Assembly (NCBI GenBank): GCA_945643635.1
Contig: CALZFC010000081.1
Location: forward strand, 408,501 to 472,500
Origin: Allodiplogaster sudhausi
Taxonomy: Eukaryota; Nematoda; Chromadorea; Rhabditida; Diplogasteridae
Length of the DNA stretch: 64,000 bases
Reading direction: 5' to 3'
Below are positions 1 through 12,000 of this stretch, piece after piece. The position numbers and the translations under genes were made by a program. The notes beneath the pieces were generated by a model that did no database searches, was not told the origin of the DNA, and saw only the letters and a program-made list of their open reading frames with translations. The first letter of the stretch is position 1, and every line of letters begins with the position of its first letter.

Positions 1-2296
1 CAAAAGGGTTTGCCCGCGCGCGACTCCGAACCTGGGTCGTTAGAAAATCTGCGTGCCATGAAAATGCACCAAAAAGCCACAAAATAATTCATATCTCGAA
101 TATGCCAGAACGAATACCGTCGAACAACCTATCATTCGATAGCTAATTTTAGGCTCTATTCGAATAAAAATATGCGCCAAAACGTGTCAGTGATAGCTAA
201 GGTCGAAAAAGTGGCCTAAACCTTCTGACCCCAAAAGTAGATCAAAAACATCGAAATATGAAGACATTTTGTATGACACATTTGTTCGCCTTCTCGAGAG
301 CTACAGAATGATATATAACATGTAGGCATAATACCAATCCCCGAGAAAAAACAGCCGCGGAAAGCGCCTCCCAAAATTTTGAGAATTCACGGCCCCCTCA
401 GGGTACTTTCCCGGAATTCCAGCCAAACGGGAGTAGTCTCATTTCAAAGCTCTCCAAAAACTAAACAATAATATGAATGTCCCATCCCGCTCCGGTCCCA
501 AATCTCCGAGTATTGATTTTTCAAAGATTCGCTATTAACAAAATGGGTCCGCCTGTTTTTGCCCCAGATCGATATGACCCAATGTATTTAGCCCCACAAT
601 CTATATATCAGTGAATGCGCCTTGAAAAACTACATCATATATGTCGAAAGCAGAAAAAGTTAATTTTGAAAATTCAAGTTAGTGAGCAAAAACAGAGCAA
701 AAAAGGGCCAAAAAAGGGGGTCAAAATTTGGCCACGCCCCCTGGCCACCCCTGAGGCACTATCAACAAATCAACCAGGAATCTTAATAATTAAGACATGG
801 GCTATCGACTCATATTCTTTTCATTCCCCAATTAATCTCCGTTCAAAAGATCCAATAGCTCAAAGTGGCCAAACCAGCGCAACCTCGCGCCAAAAAGTTG
901 CAACTTTGGCCGCCGGCGCCGACCCCAAAACCAAAACCCAAAAATCCCAAACCAATACCAAAACGTAGCCCCAATATTCATTTACCATCCTAAAAAAACC
1001 CCACTCGAAAATCTCAACTCCCCCGCCCACCACGCCGCTCCGCGCAAACCCAGTAAATATTGAACAAGCAATGCTAAGTAGATTCTCTAACTAGCGGAGC
1101 TATGGGGGGACCTGGTTTCAGTATCTTTGCCCATTATCTCCCTTGGAGTGCGCGCTATGTCCTAGCATTTTAATCTTTGCATTGGGGGTCATATAAAAGC
1201 GCGCAAAAGGGTTTGCCCGCGCGCGACTCCCAACCTGGGTCGTTAGAAAATCTGCGTGCGATGAAAATGTACCAAAAAGCCACAAAATAATTCATATCTC
1301 GAATATAACTGAACGAATCTTGACGACCAACATACCATTCGATAGCTAATTTTAGGCTCTATCTTAATAAAAATATGCCCCAAAAAGTGTCAGTGATAGC
1401 TAAGGTCGAAAAAGTGGCCTGAACCTTCTGACCCCAAGAGTAGATCAAAAACATCGGAATATCAAAACGGTTTGTATGAGAAAGTTGTTCGCCTTCTCAA
1501 AAGCTACAGAATCATATATAACATGTTGCCATACCACGAATTCCCGAAATAAAACAGCCAAGGAAATGGCCTCACAAAATTTTGAGATTTCACGGCCCCC
1601 TCAGGGTACTTTCCCGGAATCCCAGCCAAACGGGAATAGGCTCATTCCAAAGCTCTCGTAAAACTGTACAATATTCAGAATGTCACGTCCCACTACAATC
1701 CCAAATCTCCGAGTATTGATTTTTCAAAGGTTCGCTCCTAACAAAATGGGCCCGCCTGTTTTTGCCCTCGATCGATATGACCCAATGTCTTTTTTTCCAC
1801 AATGTACATATCAAAACATGCGCCTTGAAAAACTACATCATATATGTCGGAAAGAGAAAAAGTTAATTTTGAAAATTTGAGTTAGTGAGAAAAAACAGAG
1901 CAAAAAAGGGCCAAAAAACGGGGTAAAAGTTTGGCCACGCCCACTTCCTATACCCTCTGGCGGAATTCGCCCAATTTGTGTCCTATTAATCTTGAAGACA
2001 TTCCCTATCTGCCACTATTTTTTCCAGCTTCCCATCTTCTCCGAAACAAAAGATACAAACGCTCAAAGTCGCCAACCCAGCGCAACCTCGCGCCGAAATG
2101 TTGCAACTTTGGCCGCCGGCGCCACCCCCAAACCCAAAACCGAAAAATCCCAAACCATTACCAAAACGTAGCCCCAATATTCATTTACCTCCTAAAAAAA
2201 ACCCCACTCGAAAATCTCAACCCCGCCGCCCACTACGCCGCTCCGCGCAAACCCAGTCAATAAACCACAAGCGTTTCTAAGTATACTTTCTAACTA
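1..2296. repeat. 1.2-kb tandem repeat, about two copies
   Basis: The block starting at base 1 (CAAAAGGGTTTGCCCGCGCG) starts again at 1204, giving a period of 1203 bp. The copies stay alignable, with scattered substitutions, up to about 2295; the second copy lacks the last ~105 bases of the unit (about 1095-1203). Both carry the same A/C-rich stretch with several CCAAAAC-like words and the same GGCCGCCGGCGCC core. The short open frames inside differ between copies and show no recognisable protein. The repeat lies just upstream of the last exon of the EF-hand gene, so it is probably intronic. More copies may lie left of the window. Confidence 0.85.
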
Positions 2297-2316
2297 GATT
2301 CATCACCCATTTTCAG

Positions 2317-2525
2317 CAGAACAGACAGGCTACCGTAGAATCTCCACGCTCAATGCATCGAATTTAGGTCCAGGGATCCCAATCACGGACGAGGAACAAA
2401 TGGTGAAGATGATCGACATGGTACTCTCCCACTCAGACTTCAACCATGACGGATTCATCGACTACGGAGAGTACTTGAAGAAGCAAGAAGATGAGGAGAA
2501 GAGCAAGGAGAGCAAGCCAGCTTAG
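2317..2525 (+). CDS. EF-hand protein, last exon (MCFD2-like C-terminus), partial
   Basis: Terminal exon with a good acceptor (CCCATTTTCAG) and a TAG stop at 2523-2525. It encodes about 69 residues with one clear EF-hand: an acidic helix (DEEQMVKMIDMVLSHSDF), then the loop DFNHDGFIDYGE with Asp at 1, Asp at 5 and Glu at 12, then a Lys/Glu-rich tail ending in KPA. Length and position of this last EF-hand resemble the C-terminus of MCFD2, the Ca2+-binding partner of the LMAN1 cargo receptor in ER-to-Golgi transport, but other small secretory-pathway EF-hand proteins would look similar. Upstream exons lie left of the window or beyond the tandem repeat. Confidence 0.75.
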
Positions 2526-2743
2526 CCACGCCCACCCCCTCCAGCCATTCCGCCACTTGCCCTGTCTAATTACAACTTATCTTTGACCGTCGATGAAAAT
2601 TCGGTGTCGATGGGTAAATTGTCCGAATATGTGGACAAGCAGAGAATAAGCTGCCGATCGGGTAAAAGTGGTAGACTTATGGGTCCAGACTTGGTCGCAA
2701 GTCGCTTTCACTCATCTTGTATTCTTTTTTTATTCTTCTGATC

Positions 2744-2749
2744 AATAAA
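2744..2749 (+). terminator. poly(A) signal AATAAA of the EF-hand gene
   Basis: AATAAA lies about 220 bases after the TAG of the EF-hand exon. The stop codon of the convergent UVSSA-like gene (2762-2764) is only 13 bases further on, so the two 3' ends nearly touch or overlap. Confidence 0.6.
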
Positions 2750-2761
2750 TGACATGAACAT

Positions 2762-5505
2762 TTAACGATGCGAGGTTTGCTCTCCGAACTTCTTCTGAAT
2801 CTTGACCCGCCGCATTTCCTCGAAAACTTCAGCAACACGCTTCACAGAGCGAGGGTTTAGAAGCTTGGCCTGCAATGGGATTTGCTCACTCAGTTTCTAT
2901 AAGAATAGAAGAAGGCGTTCTTTAGTTGAGAAAAGAGCAAATAGAAATTGGTTGCTAGAGAAGAAAAGAGCTGACTTCAAGGCGATCTCTGACCAGCCGT
3001 CCCTCAGAAGGAGCCTCTCTCTTCTTCCGCTCTTCCTTTCTCTTCCTCTTTGTTGCTGGCTGCAGAGATGTGCCAAGAGATCCTTCCAGATCTCTCATGT
3101 ATTCTTCTTCTTCCCTCTTCTCTGATAAGGCTGCTTGCTCGGAAGACTCGGGTTGTTCTTCCAGAGGGAATCCCATCTCATCTCGCTCGACGATCACTCC
3201 GTGCACGGGGCATCTACAATTAACTACCATCAAGGGAATTCTACGGAATCCAGAAAGGCTGCGAAGAATCAAACCGTGAAATATCCATTCGAGGGCAGAG
3301 TTTGCCATTCTTCAGAGGTGTTCGACAGGGCTTCTTCCCTCTCAATTCCTGGCCTACGAATGTCATCATCCTCGTCGCATACACTTATCGACTCTCTGCA
3401 CGCTCTTCTCTGAAGACAAGTCTTATTGCCATTGCAGGCTTGAATCATAAAAAAAGAAAAAAAGGAACCGATCTTCAGGAGCACGCCAGAATCTGTGCGA
3501 GTCAGAATTGTTGTTGACAATCTGTGCTGGTCCGACGTTCTTCTCTCCCCAGTACTTGAGATCCAATCCGAATGCAATTCGAGGGGGCCTTGAATCATTC
3601 TCCTCTGTCCTACAATTCTGTCGATCATCTTTGCTCGTTCCTGCCACATCCTCGGCCATTACTCTGCTTCCTCCAGAAAACTCTGCTATCAATGACGACA
3701 GCAATAGTGGCTCGACTTCTGTAAGGATAGCGTGTTCATAGAAATGGAATTCACCGAAAATAAAGCTACCAAAATGAAGAAATTGTATTACTCGTGAAAA
3801 GAATTCTGGAATAAAAGAATATAAATTGAAACCTTCTTCAACTTCTACGAACTCGTCCTCCTCGCCATCGCTGCCCACATTCTTCTCCCGTTCCTTGGTA
3901 GCATTCCGTTCCAACTCCTTGATCTTCTCCATCTGATTGAGCATCTCCCGCGGCATGCTCAGCAGTTCACTCACAAGAGAACCCGCAGAAATGTTTCCAG
4001 AGGTCTCGCGAATCCAGCTAAAGTGAGAAAAGTAAATTAAAGAGAGAAGATTAATAGAATACCTGGCAAGTCTTTTTTCGTAGGAAGAGAGCATCTTGGC
4101 AGCATCTCTGATGGTTTGGAAGATATTTTCATTTGCTTCATTGACTACGATAGAAGGGACGCTCTTGTGTAGAGAAACGAGGATCTCTTCTCCGTTTCTA
4201 TAGCCATGAGCGGACGCAGAAGAGGGAACCAGCTCCTAAACTAGAAAAATAATAAAAAAGCCAAAAGAGAAGTCTTTAGGAACAACTCGAAAAAAAAATC
4301 AAGAGCTGTATATCGCTAACATTCGAATTCCCATCCCCAGAAGGATTGTTACTGTCGAAGAATCCATGGGCTGGAATAAGCAGGAAGAGTGCACTTCTTG
4401 CTTCTTCAATCACTCTTTTCATCTCTTCCTTCGATTCCTCGAACTCGCGCCTGACACCTTCAGCAACCTTAAATCCTCTTTTGTCTTTGAATGAGTAGAA
4501 CTTCATCAGTTTGCTGCTGACTTCCTGAGCCTTCCGCGCCTTCTTAGCCTCGGCGGCTTCCTTTCTTCTCCTCTCAACGCTCGTCTCGGCCGACGAGTGC
4601 ATCGTTTTCAGCGACGCTAATTTGTTGACTGCCTAAATCCAATAGTGCACCATCAACACTCCTCTCTTTTATGCCATTAACTATAGATTAAAATGAATAA
4701 ATGGCTTACACTCTTCAGTGGAACATATGCTTCTCCAAAGCGATCGTCCCATCTTTTGAAGGTTGATATGGCGGCTAGCTTTAGTTTCTCTGCCTCGCCA
4801 CGTGACCCCGGCAATGGATAGTGCAAGGGGTCAGTTTCGGCCACCAGAACCAGGACCTCCTTATAATGAAAGAACAATAAAAATTTGAAACCCGAAAACA
4901 ATGAGAAATGAAAGAGAAGTAGAAACCATGAGATGTGTGTTGAAAGAGAGACGGAAGCTGCAGCTTCGACAGTAGAAGTAGTCAGTGACTTGGAGAGCGT
5001 AGAGACGAGTGACACTTGAAGATGATCCCAGAAAGCTCAGAAGAAGTATGGGAAGGCTCTCGGCTTCGGCCTCCGATCCTCTGACCATGTCGCGGAGAAG
5101 GCGAAATGTCTTCTTCTCCGTACTGAACTAACCGTCATCTTCAAACTGAAAAGCAAGCATCTTTACTGGCTAAAAGCAGAAGGGCAAGTTTACCTCAGCT
5201 AACGACTTGGAAAGCAATTGACGAGACTCATTAGCACTTCTCTCATGGCTCATGCTCAGCAATGCAAGTATTAGTGCGTCGCGAGCAGAAATGACATATT
5301 TCGCAACTCTCGAAGAACATGCCACTGCATACAGTACCTAATTCATCTTGCTACACCATATTTGGCTCGGTTGCAGCGAAGAGATTATCCGTAAAGACAT
5401 GGGATAACGTGAAATATTAACCTCTACTTTCGAATATAAATCATTTTCCGAAACCAGGGATATTTTCTTCGACAGAGCCTGCCCAGAGACTTCCCCTAAC
5501 TTCTG
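2762..5505 (-). CDS. UVSSA: UV-stimulated scaffold protein A (UVSSA) homologue
   Basis: Multi-exon gene read right to left, with its TAA at 2762-2764. UVSSA brings TFIIH and USP7 to stalled RNA polymerase II in transcription-coupled repair. The N-terminal part is VHS-like and helical; the stretch around 4780-4860 (AETDPLHYPLP) and the following RWDDRFGEAY match the family in order. A coiled, charged middle and an acidic DEFVEVEE come next. The C-terminal DUF2043 core is clear: GLDLKYWGE, HRFW, then CPVHG, VERDEMGFPLEE and YMRDLEGSLG. The last exon ends in a helical basic tail. Joining an exon that ends FEDDG to SEAEAESLP needs a ~50-nt intron that keeps frame (about 5081-5131). The 5' end is uncertain: the first firm exon starts at about 5505, but an ATG at 6088 opens a stretch (SELTSEGHLKDSEKH) resembling the family N-terminus. 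If that exon is real, the secreted-protein exon at 5642-5792 is nested in an intron of this gene. Confidence 0.85.
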
Positions 5506-5641
5506 TTGAGAAGAGAGAGAGAGAAGAGAGCATGAAAGAGGGACAGTGACGGGTGGCGCGTGAATGAGAAGGGAGAGAGAGAAAAGGGGGAGGAAGGGAG
5601 TAGAAGAAGTGAAAGGGGAGAGCGGGGACAGAGGAGAAGGA

Positions 5642-6772
5642 ATGCTGTGGTGGCACCTGGTACTCCTGGCCCCCCTCCTCCCCTTCCAGGGCTTCTCTTC
5701 TCCCCACGAGAGATGCGACCGACTCCGTGGCAGAGCACATGCTCTCTGCAGGGAAACACTCATCGGAGCCGAACCTCTCCTCGCACACAACGGTACTCTT
5801 TCTCTCCTTCTCTATCCTCACTTTCAATCTCTCCCTCTCTTCCATCTCTCTCTCTCCCTCTCTCTCTCTCTCTTTTTCTTTCTCTCTCTCTTTCTTTCTC
5901 TTCTTTCTCTCTTCTTCCTGTTGATAGTCTATATCCATCTTTGCCATCTCAGTTGCATTCCTGCAATCAGAAGCATCCCCTGACAAGAAGTTGTAACTGA
6001 ATGATTCATAAGTGTTCTGAACGAGCTGACCAAAGTGTTTCTCTGAATCTTTTAGATGTCCCTCGCTTGTTAATTCACTCACCCACATTCTCTTTCTCCA
6101 CCACACTCTCTTTCTCTCACTATCTCCCTCCTTTGTCTTAAACTTTCCATCTCTCTTCTCTCATTGTCCTTTTTTTGTTGAACAAGCATGTCCTCGTCAA
6201 AGCAAGGCAGCACTCGGAAGGGAATCAATCGACCTCTTTGCTAGACTTCGGAAAAAAGACACAAAAAAGGTTGGAGAGAGTGTGAGAGGTTGAAAGAAGA
6301 TCCATTGGACACTTTCCCTCGCCTTCCTTTCACTCTTTGCAAGGCCCATCATTCTCTCTCTCACTCTCTCTCTCTCACTCTCTCTCTCACTCTCTGTCTC
6401 ACTGTCTTTCTCTCTCAATCTGTTCGCTTTCATTCTCATTATCTTCCTGCCAAGCCTTTTTTTGCGGTTGAAGCCATTCATTGTCAGATATCGAGAATGA
6501 TTGTTAACTACATTTGTTTCTCTCTCATTAACTTCTAACTGAGATGTCTTATCTTTATCTGTTCATCTCTGTTTCAGTTTCTCTTCCATCTCTCTCTCTC
6601 TTCATCTCTACCTCTCTCCCTCTCTCCATCTCCATCTCTCCCTCTATCTCTCTCCCTCTTTCCATCTCTCTGTCCCTGTCTCCATCTTTCTCTCCCTCTC
6701 TCCCTCTCTCCCTCTCTCCATCTCTCTCCCTCTCTCCTCTCTCCCTCTCTCTCCCTCTCTCTTTCCCTCTCT

Positions 6773-6819
<47 letters not shown>

Positions 6820-7272
6820 TCTCAGCTGATGTGTGCTGCTCTCTGCTGTGGTCATCTGAGTGCGAGAGTGCCTGCGAGTCTTCGATGCGAGATGTGGAGA
6901 GGGAGGTGGGGGAGCGTCTTCACGTGCTGCAGAAGTGCATTCTGCCCACTCTTCCTCCCCTCACTAAGAAGATCCGCCGCAAGTCGAGATGCCTCAGGGC
7001 TAGTTTTAATAGTTATTTCTTTTAAAATATTATCCTTATGCTTAGACTGTGAAAGACTGCAGGCTTTTCTCTTGCATGTAAATGAAATTGTAAAAATAGA
7101 AGGGAGGTCTTTGCAGGACTCTTTCCACAGACGCAACAATTGCTTCTCTGGCTGCATCTCCCGCCAACTCGAGGAGAGAATCGGCTTCAGATACAATGTT
7201 TCTCTCCACTGCGCTCTCCTCTCTTCACTCGTAGACAAGGACCCCTGCATCGGCAGGAGGATCGAACAGTGA
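5642..7272 (+). CDS. small secreted cysteine-rich protein
   Basis: Three exons fit with consistent phases: 5642-5792, 6826-7002 and 7100-7272, giving 166 residues. The start ATG opens a typical signal peptide (MLWWHLVLLAPLLPFQGFSS). The mature part has more than a dozen cysteines in pairs: CDRLRGRAHALC, DVCCSLLWSSECESAC, KCILP, NCFSGC, HCALL and DPCIG. This suggests a disulphide-stabilised secreted protein, but I do not recognise the family. The first intron (5793-6825) is about 1 kb and almost pure CT-rich sequence ending CTCTCAG. The acceptor of exon 3 could shift by three bases without changing frame. Opposite-strand open frames here are shadows, except that the UVSSA-like gene on the other strand may extend across this locus. 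Confidence 0.7.
5793..6825. repeat. CT-rich intron with long (CT)n and CTCTCC arrays
   Basis: Most of this intron is polypyrimidine on the plus strand, with the purest part at about 6540-6820 (repeated CTCCATCTCTCCCTCT units, then a continuous (CT)n run before the acceptor). A short non-repetitive island lies at about 5930-6250. The long Ser/Leu or Arg/Glu open frames across it are compositional artefacts. Confidence 0.85.
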
Positions 7273-7568
7273 ATTCCCTTCCCCTTGCAATATCCATGCA
7301 ACTCATCCTCCACTGCAAGCTTATCCTTTATTTCTCTTGCTTTTCTTGATGTATTTATTTATTTATATTTGTCACTGTTGTTCATTCTCCTCTTCTCTTT
7401 TTCTTGACTGGAGGTTTCTTCCATTAAAAACGGTGTTGTTATTCCAACATTCTCAAATATATCGCTTTATTGATTCATATTTCTGTGAACAAAACATTCC
7501 TCATTCACTTCTGTTAATATTTTTCCAGTTTTATTAAACTAGCAGCTTCATCAGTCCCCGCTTTACAG
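7273..7568. other. AT-rich spacer after the Cys-rich gene
   Basis: Low-complexity T-rich sequence with no convincing coding exon or canonical poly(A) signal. It ends in TTTACAG at 7562-7568, which serves as the acceptor of the next candidate exon. Confidence 0.5.
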
Positions 7569-8205
7569 ATTACGGTAGAAGAAAAAAGCAAGATTGGCAA
7601 GACAGAAAGGAATGACAGTGAGAGTACGCAAGAAACAGAGACGGAGAAAAAAAGAAATGGCTCGGAGCCATGCCCTTCTCCCTTCAGCCATCATTCCACT
7701 GAAGACGCATTTCGGAAAGAGAAGAATGAGAATGGAAGGTCGAGAAGAGAGGGACAATGTGAACAAGAGACAGAAAGAGAGAGACAGAGGGAGAGAGAGA
7801 GCGAAAGAGGGAGAGACAGAGGGAGGGAGAGAGCGAAAGAGAGAGAGAGAGAGAGAGAGAGCGAAAGAGGGAGAGAGCGAAAGAGAGAGAGACAGAGGGA
7901 GAGAGAATTCAGGAAGTCAGAAGACAGCTCCATCCTTATTGGACAAGACAGAAGGCAGAGAGTTTGGAAGAGAACGTAAAAGCTAGAGACAATAGAGAGA
8001 GAAAAGCAATGGCATGGACCGCAATGACTCAAAGAGATACCACTTACAGTAGTTTAAGGAGAAGGCGAGAGAGAGAAGAAGCAGAGAAAGAGAGAGTGGA
8101 AGGGAAGTGCTGGAAGAATTGAAGGAGGAGAATGTTAGTGCTCCCTTGAGGGAGGAAGATTTGGAGAGATCTCATCGCAAGTACCAGAACAATTCGCGTT
8201 TTTAA
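7569..8205 (+). CDS. possible charged protein, exons only partly resolved
   Basis: Three candidate exons lie between GA-rich tracts. The first starts after TTTACAG at 7569 and reads as a Lys/Glu/Ser-rich stretch up to a donor near 7738. The second starts near 7915 (EVRRQLHPYWTRQKAESLEEN). The third starts after ACAGTAG near 8051 and ends RSHRKYQNNSRF with TAA at 8203-8205. The second and third join in frame; the phase of the first does not fit, so at least one boundary is wrong. No start codon was identified, and it could be a continuation of another transcript. I recognise no domain. The intervening (GA)n could have inflated the open frames. Confidence 0.4.
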
Positions 8206-8507
8206 CGCAAGTAGTGAGAACAACAATAAATATTATTGCAGCTAAAAGCACATATCGAATTTAATTGAATAAAGACGTAAGAAAAATAAAGAAATGGGAC
8301 CCATAGTTGTGTCTATCAGCAAGAAACTTAAGTATGAGAAGAACGTAAAATGTGATTGCAAATATGAATACATGGAATCATAGAAATAATGAGAAATAAG
8401 TCATGAAGAACTGTTTCTGTGTGGACAAATGGGAAATAGAAGAGCGAGAGTGGAGAGGAGATCAAGAGAGAAGGAAGGATCCAGGAGGCTCATCAGCTGG
8501 TGGTAAG

Positions 8508-9053
8508 TCATTGCTTGAGCTGCACACTTCTCACACATCCCAGAAGGAGAAGCAGTGGATGAGCACGACGATGTCGGCGCTCAATTTATACTTTTATTAC
8601 TCTCCTTTCAGGACCCATCCACACACAAACATGGTTCCTTTCATTTGTACCTGATACATTAAGGATGATGAAAATGGACAACTTGGTTCTGGCTGGAGAT
8701 GTGGGGGAGAAGAAGGCACAGTCTGCTGAGAGAGAATCAGCAGCTTCTCCTTCTTCTGCCGCCTCCTCAGCTTGATCTGATCCGCCATGAGCTTCTGCCT
8801 CTCCACCACAACCTGCAAAGGAAGTCTCTCTCTCCCTTTCTCTCTCTCTCTCTCTCCTCTCTGCTTCTTTCTCTCTCCTAATGCCTTTCATTCTCCCTCT
8901 TTTCCCTATCTTTATCTATAAACCTGGCACTTGGCGCATTGACAGTCTCTAAATGGACAGTTTCTTTTGTGACCCTTCAGGCGATTCTGCGTATTGTGCT
9001 GTGCACAGCGTTGACAATTCGGACGTCTCTCTGAATACAACTATGAGATGAAT

Positions 9054-9102
<49 letters not shown>

Positions 9103-9980
9103 AGGAAACAGACAGATAGACATAGCTGAGGAGAGAGAGAAAGAGAGTGGAAGGGAAGGAGGGAGAGATAATATTTTCTTCAAATGTGGCCTTGGATGTT
9201 CGGGAAAGGTGGATAAGGTAATAGGTGAGAGGCACATAAAGGAAAGAAGGAGAGAAAAAAGAGTGAGAGAGAGATATTAACAGTGAAAGGGATGACGAAA
9301 AGAGAAAGCTGTTAGTTGTGCAATACAGAACCAGCATACGATGTACCATTGATTCTCAACAATAGATCTCAAAAGTGCTTTAGTTTGAGACCCCTGCAAC
9401 ATATGGATGGTTAGCAATCAAATAGTTTATACATTCAATTGGTTTGAAATCGAAAGACGAACAAAGTGTTCAATTATGGTTTTTCACCTTTGTTGTTCGC
9501 AGCGGAGTTGTCAGAGGAGAGAACAGGATTAGGAGGAGATTCAACGGGCGGGGTTGACGAACACTCCGAAGGACTCGCTGGAGAAGTCTGCTGAGTTGAG
9601 GAGGAACGGGGAAAGACTCCTTCATCCACTGGATCTGCTCGCAATCTACAGTTCAACTCTCGACGGCGAGAAATCATCTACAATCGGAATAATTCTATAG
9701 CATATATAGATTGTCAACAAAAAGAGAGTGAGAGAGAAAGAGAATTAGTGAGAGGGAGAGGGATAGAGGGAGAGGATGAACTGACTAGGCAATCTCCGCA
9801 CTGGCAGTATCTGAACTGGCATTCACTCTTATGGTTCTTCCTCTTGAGATGGAGCCCGTGGTTCAGGCATCTCTGGCAGAAGTAAACTCTCTTCTCTTCC
9901 CGAGCAGAGCTGAGCACGAAAGGCGACAGCCTCACTCCGCCCGCTGCGAACAACTCCGGCACCATCTCCTCGATGTTCAT
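8508..9980 (-). CDS. mab-3: MAB-3-like transcription factor with two DM domains
   Basis: Five exons with consistent phases: 9980-9786, 9677-9488, 9030-8924, 8812-8651 and a less certain 8579-8508 (TGA), about 241 residues. DM domains bind the minor groove of DNA through intertwined CCHC/HCCC zinc sites. The first (residues ~35-80) has CQRCLNHG, KRKNHKSEC, CQCGDC and then ISRRRELN. The second (~130-185) has CQRCAQHN, RLKGHKRNC, FRDCQCAKC and the recognition helix VERQKLMADQIKLRRRQ. A Ser/Pro-rich linker of about 50 residues separates them. Two tandem DM domains in one protein is the arrangement of C. elegans MAB-3, which controls male-specific differentiation and represses yolk genes. The ATG at 9980 is the first in frame. 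The C-terminal tail is much shorter than in C. elegans MAB-3, so a further exon may be missing. Intron 2 holds (GA)n. Confidence 0.9.
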
Positions 9981-10812
9981 CTCCTGTCTTCAACTCGCGA
10001 GTGTGCCAGGCAGACAAGGCAACTGAGATGTGGCCTTCTTCTCTTCTCCTCCACTTCTCTCTCTCTTTTCCTCTATCTCTCCCATCTCTCTCTCTTCTTC
10101 TCTCTCTCTCTCTCTCCTTCCCTCTCTCTTCCCTATTCTGCCTCTCGACCTCTTCCGCATACTCCCTCTCTTTTCACTACGGTGCTGCGCGTGAGCAGGC
10201 CACGCCCACTTATGTTTCATTGGTTAGAAGGAAGCACGCTTATGAGGCTCACCATAGAAACCCATATATTATTCTCACCATATACCCTTCCACTCTGTAT
10301 CAATAAAAAAAAATCACTGATAATAACTGGAGGCAAGATGAAATGAAAAATATTACGTATTTTGGATAATTGTAAGCATTGAACACTCTGATGTGAAGAA
10401 GAACTCGGGCTTTAGTTGAAAACGTATTTAGATGAAGAATATTTTGCAAATCTCTCAACGGCTTTTCACAGCCATTGGAAAGTAGATAATCGGAGAAATT
10501 ATATTTCATGCCAACATAAAGCGAGAATTCAGAATAAACACAACGATTTAAGCATCAAGTCTTGTCTTAAAAACAGAATCTTTGCACAAAACAGTTAACG
10601 GCACGGCTCAGGTAGAATGGTGAAGAGAAAGAGAAGGACCATGTGATAATTCAAGGAGCCGGCGAGGACATCAGAATTTTCTGAGGATCGAAGAAGAAAC
10701 AGCACCATTCCTGTCAGATTTTTGAAGGGAATTTATGTGAAAGTGTCGAGGACGAATGGTAAGTGAAGGAGATAAAGAAGAAGAGACAAAAAGAGAGGAA
10801 GAGAGGGCATCG

Positions 10813-10850
<38 letters not shown>

Positions 10851-11999
10851 GATAGAAAGGAAGAGTGGAAGAATGAAGTGTTGTGAAAAAGTGAAAGCGA
10901 GTAGGAAGAAAGCGACCGAGTCACAGCCCGCCGTCGCCTTTCTGCCCTCCCCCCCCCTTAAACTCCCATAAATAAATCGGAGAATAAGGGAAAAAAAGCT
11001 GATCGCGCAAGCAGAGGACCACACACGGGAGGAGACATTGAAGGGCAGATGGCAAAGGACGTTCAGGGACAAGGGGCGAGAGAGCATAGAAGGGCGAGAG
11101 AGCATGGTAGAGCGAGAGAGCATGGAACAGGCATGAAAAAAACAAAGGAGTACCATCGGTAATCGAGATAAAATTAAGCAGGAGAAGGCTTTTGGTCCTC
11201 CGTTATTTTTCTCTCTATAAATATACATTTAGCGAGACAAATATGTTGTAACCTTTTCAATCTCTACTTTTTTTTCTAATCTGACTTTAATCTAGAAAGG
11301 ATAAAAATGGCATTCAAATTGTTAAACTAGAAAAAGGAATCGACAACAAAGGTCTTGAGAGGAATGAGCGTAGCAGAGAAAGAATGAGAAGAGTTCAATG
11401 AAAACCAAGTTGTAAAAGGGCAACAAATTCAACATGTGAGGTCCTTTTTCCTTCGAGCCTTTCCGCGTGTTGGGAGAAGGGATCTCCGTCTCAAAATACG
11501 CGGAATCAGAGGAAGAAAAGAGCGGGAATGATCAGAAGTCACAGGTTCATTCTGGCCGTAACAAACAAAAATACTCGTGTCTTTTCTTAGACACTTCTTC
11601 CAATGCATTGGACTACTTTATTCTTCACCTTTTCATTTCTTTGTAAATCTGCCATTGATACGCATTGCGCATCATACACGAGGGATGTGGCATCTAGGAA
11701 GCAGAGAACTGAAATGAAGGAGAGACACACGAGAATTGGAGACAGAGAAGGAGGGAGAAAGAGAGGGAGAGAGAGCTAGAATAAGAAAGAGAATGAGAGA
11801 GATAAGCGAGAGAGAGAACGGCGAAGTGGAGAGAAAGAAAGTCGGCCATCGGATGGATTGCTTCTTTCCTCATGGGCGCCAGAGATGCCGGATATGGCTT
11901 TTCGTTAGACTTTGAGGGCGTAGAAGGAAAGACCGAAGCATGTGGGGAAGACCAATCTAAACGTCTTTATTATAGCAGATGAAGGGAACGGAAGAGAAG
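9981..11999. other. gene-poor, repeat-rich stretch
   Basis: Contains CT-rich (10040-10170) and GA-rich (10760-10860, 11750-11830) tracts, AT-rich unique sequence at 10280-10610, and a short run of repeated CGAGAGAGCAT words at about 11077-11130. I find no exon with matching splice sites and conserved content. Confidence 0.6.
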
Positions 12000-12000
12000 G

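Noticed and set aside
5119..5140. Apparent stop codon ending the exon chain upstream of UVSSA
   Set aside because: A GTTAGT donor before the stop and a downstream acceptor near 5080 restore frame into the UVSSA N-terminal part.
6544..7272. Long open frame of Ser/Leu repeats on the plus strand
   Set aside because: Most of it is translation of (CT)n intron; only the exons at 6826-7002 and 7100-7272 carry real content, in other phases.
7691..8032. Minus-strand Ser/Leu frame
   Set aside because: Mirror of (GA)n on the plus strand; no splice sites or conserved content.
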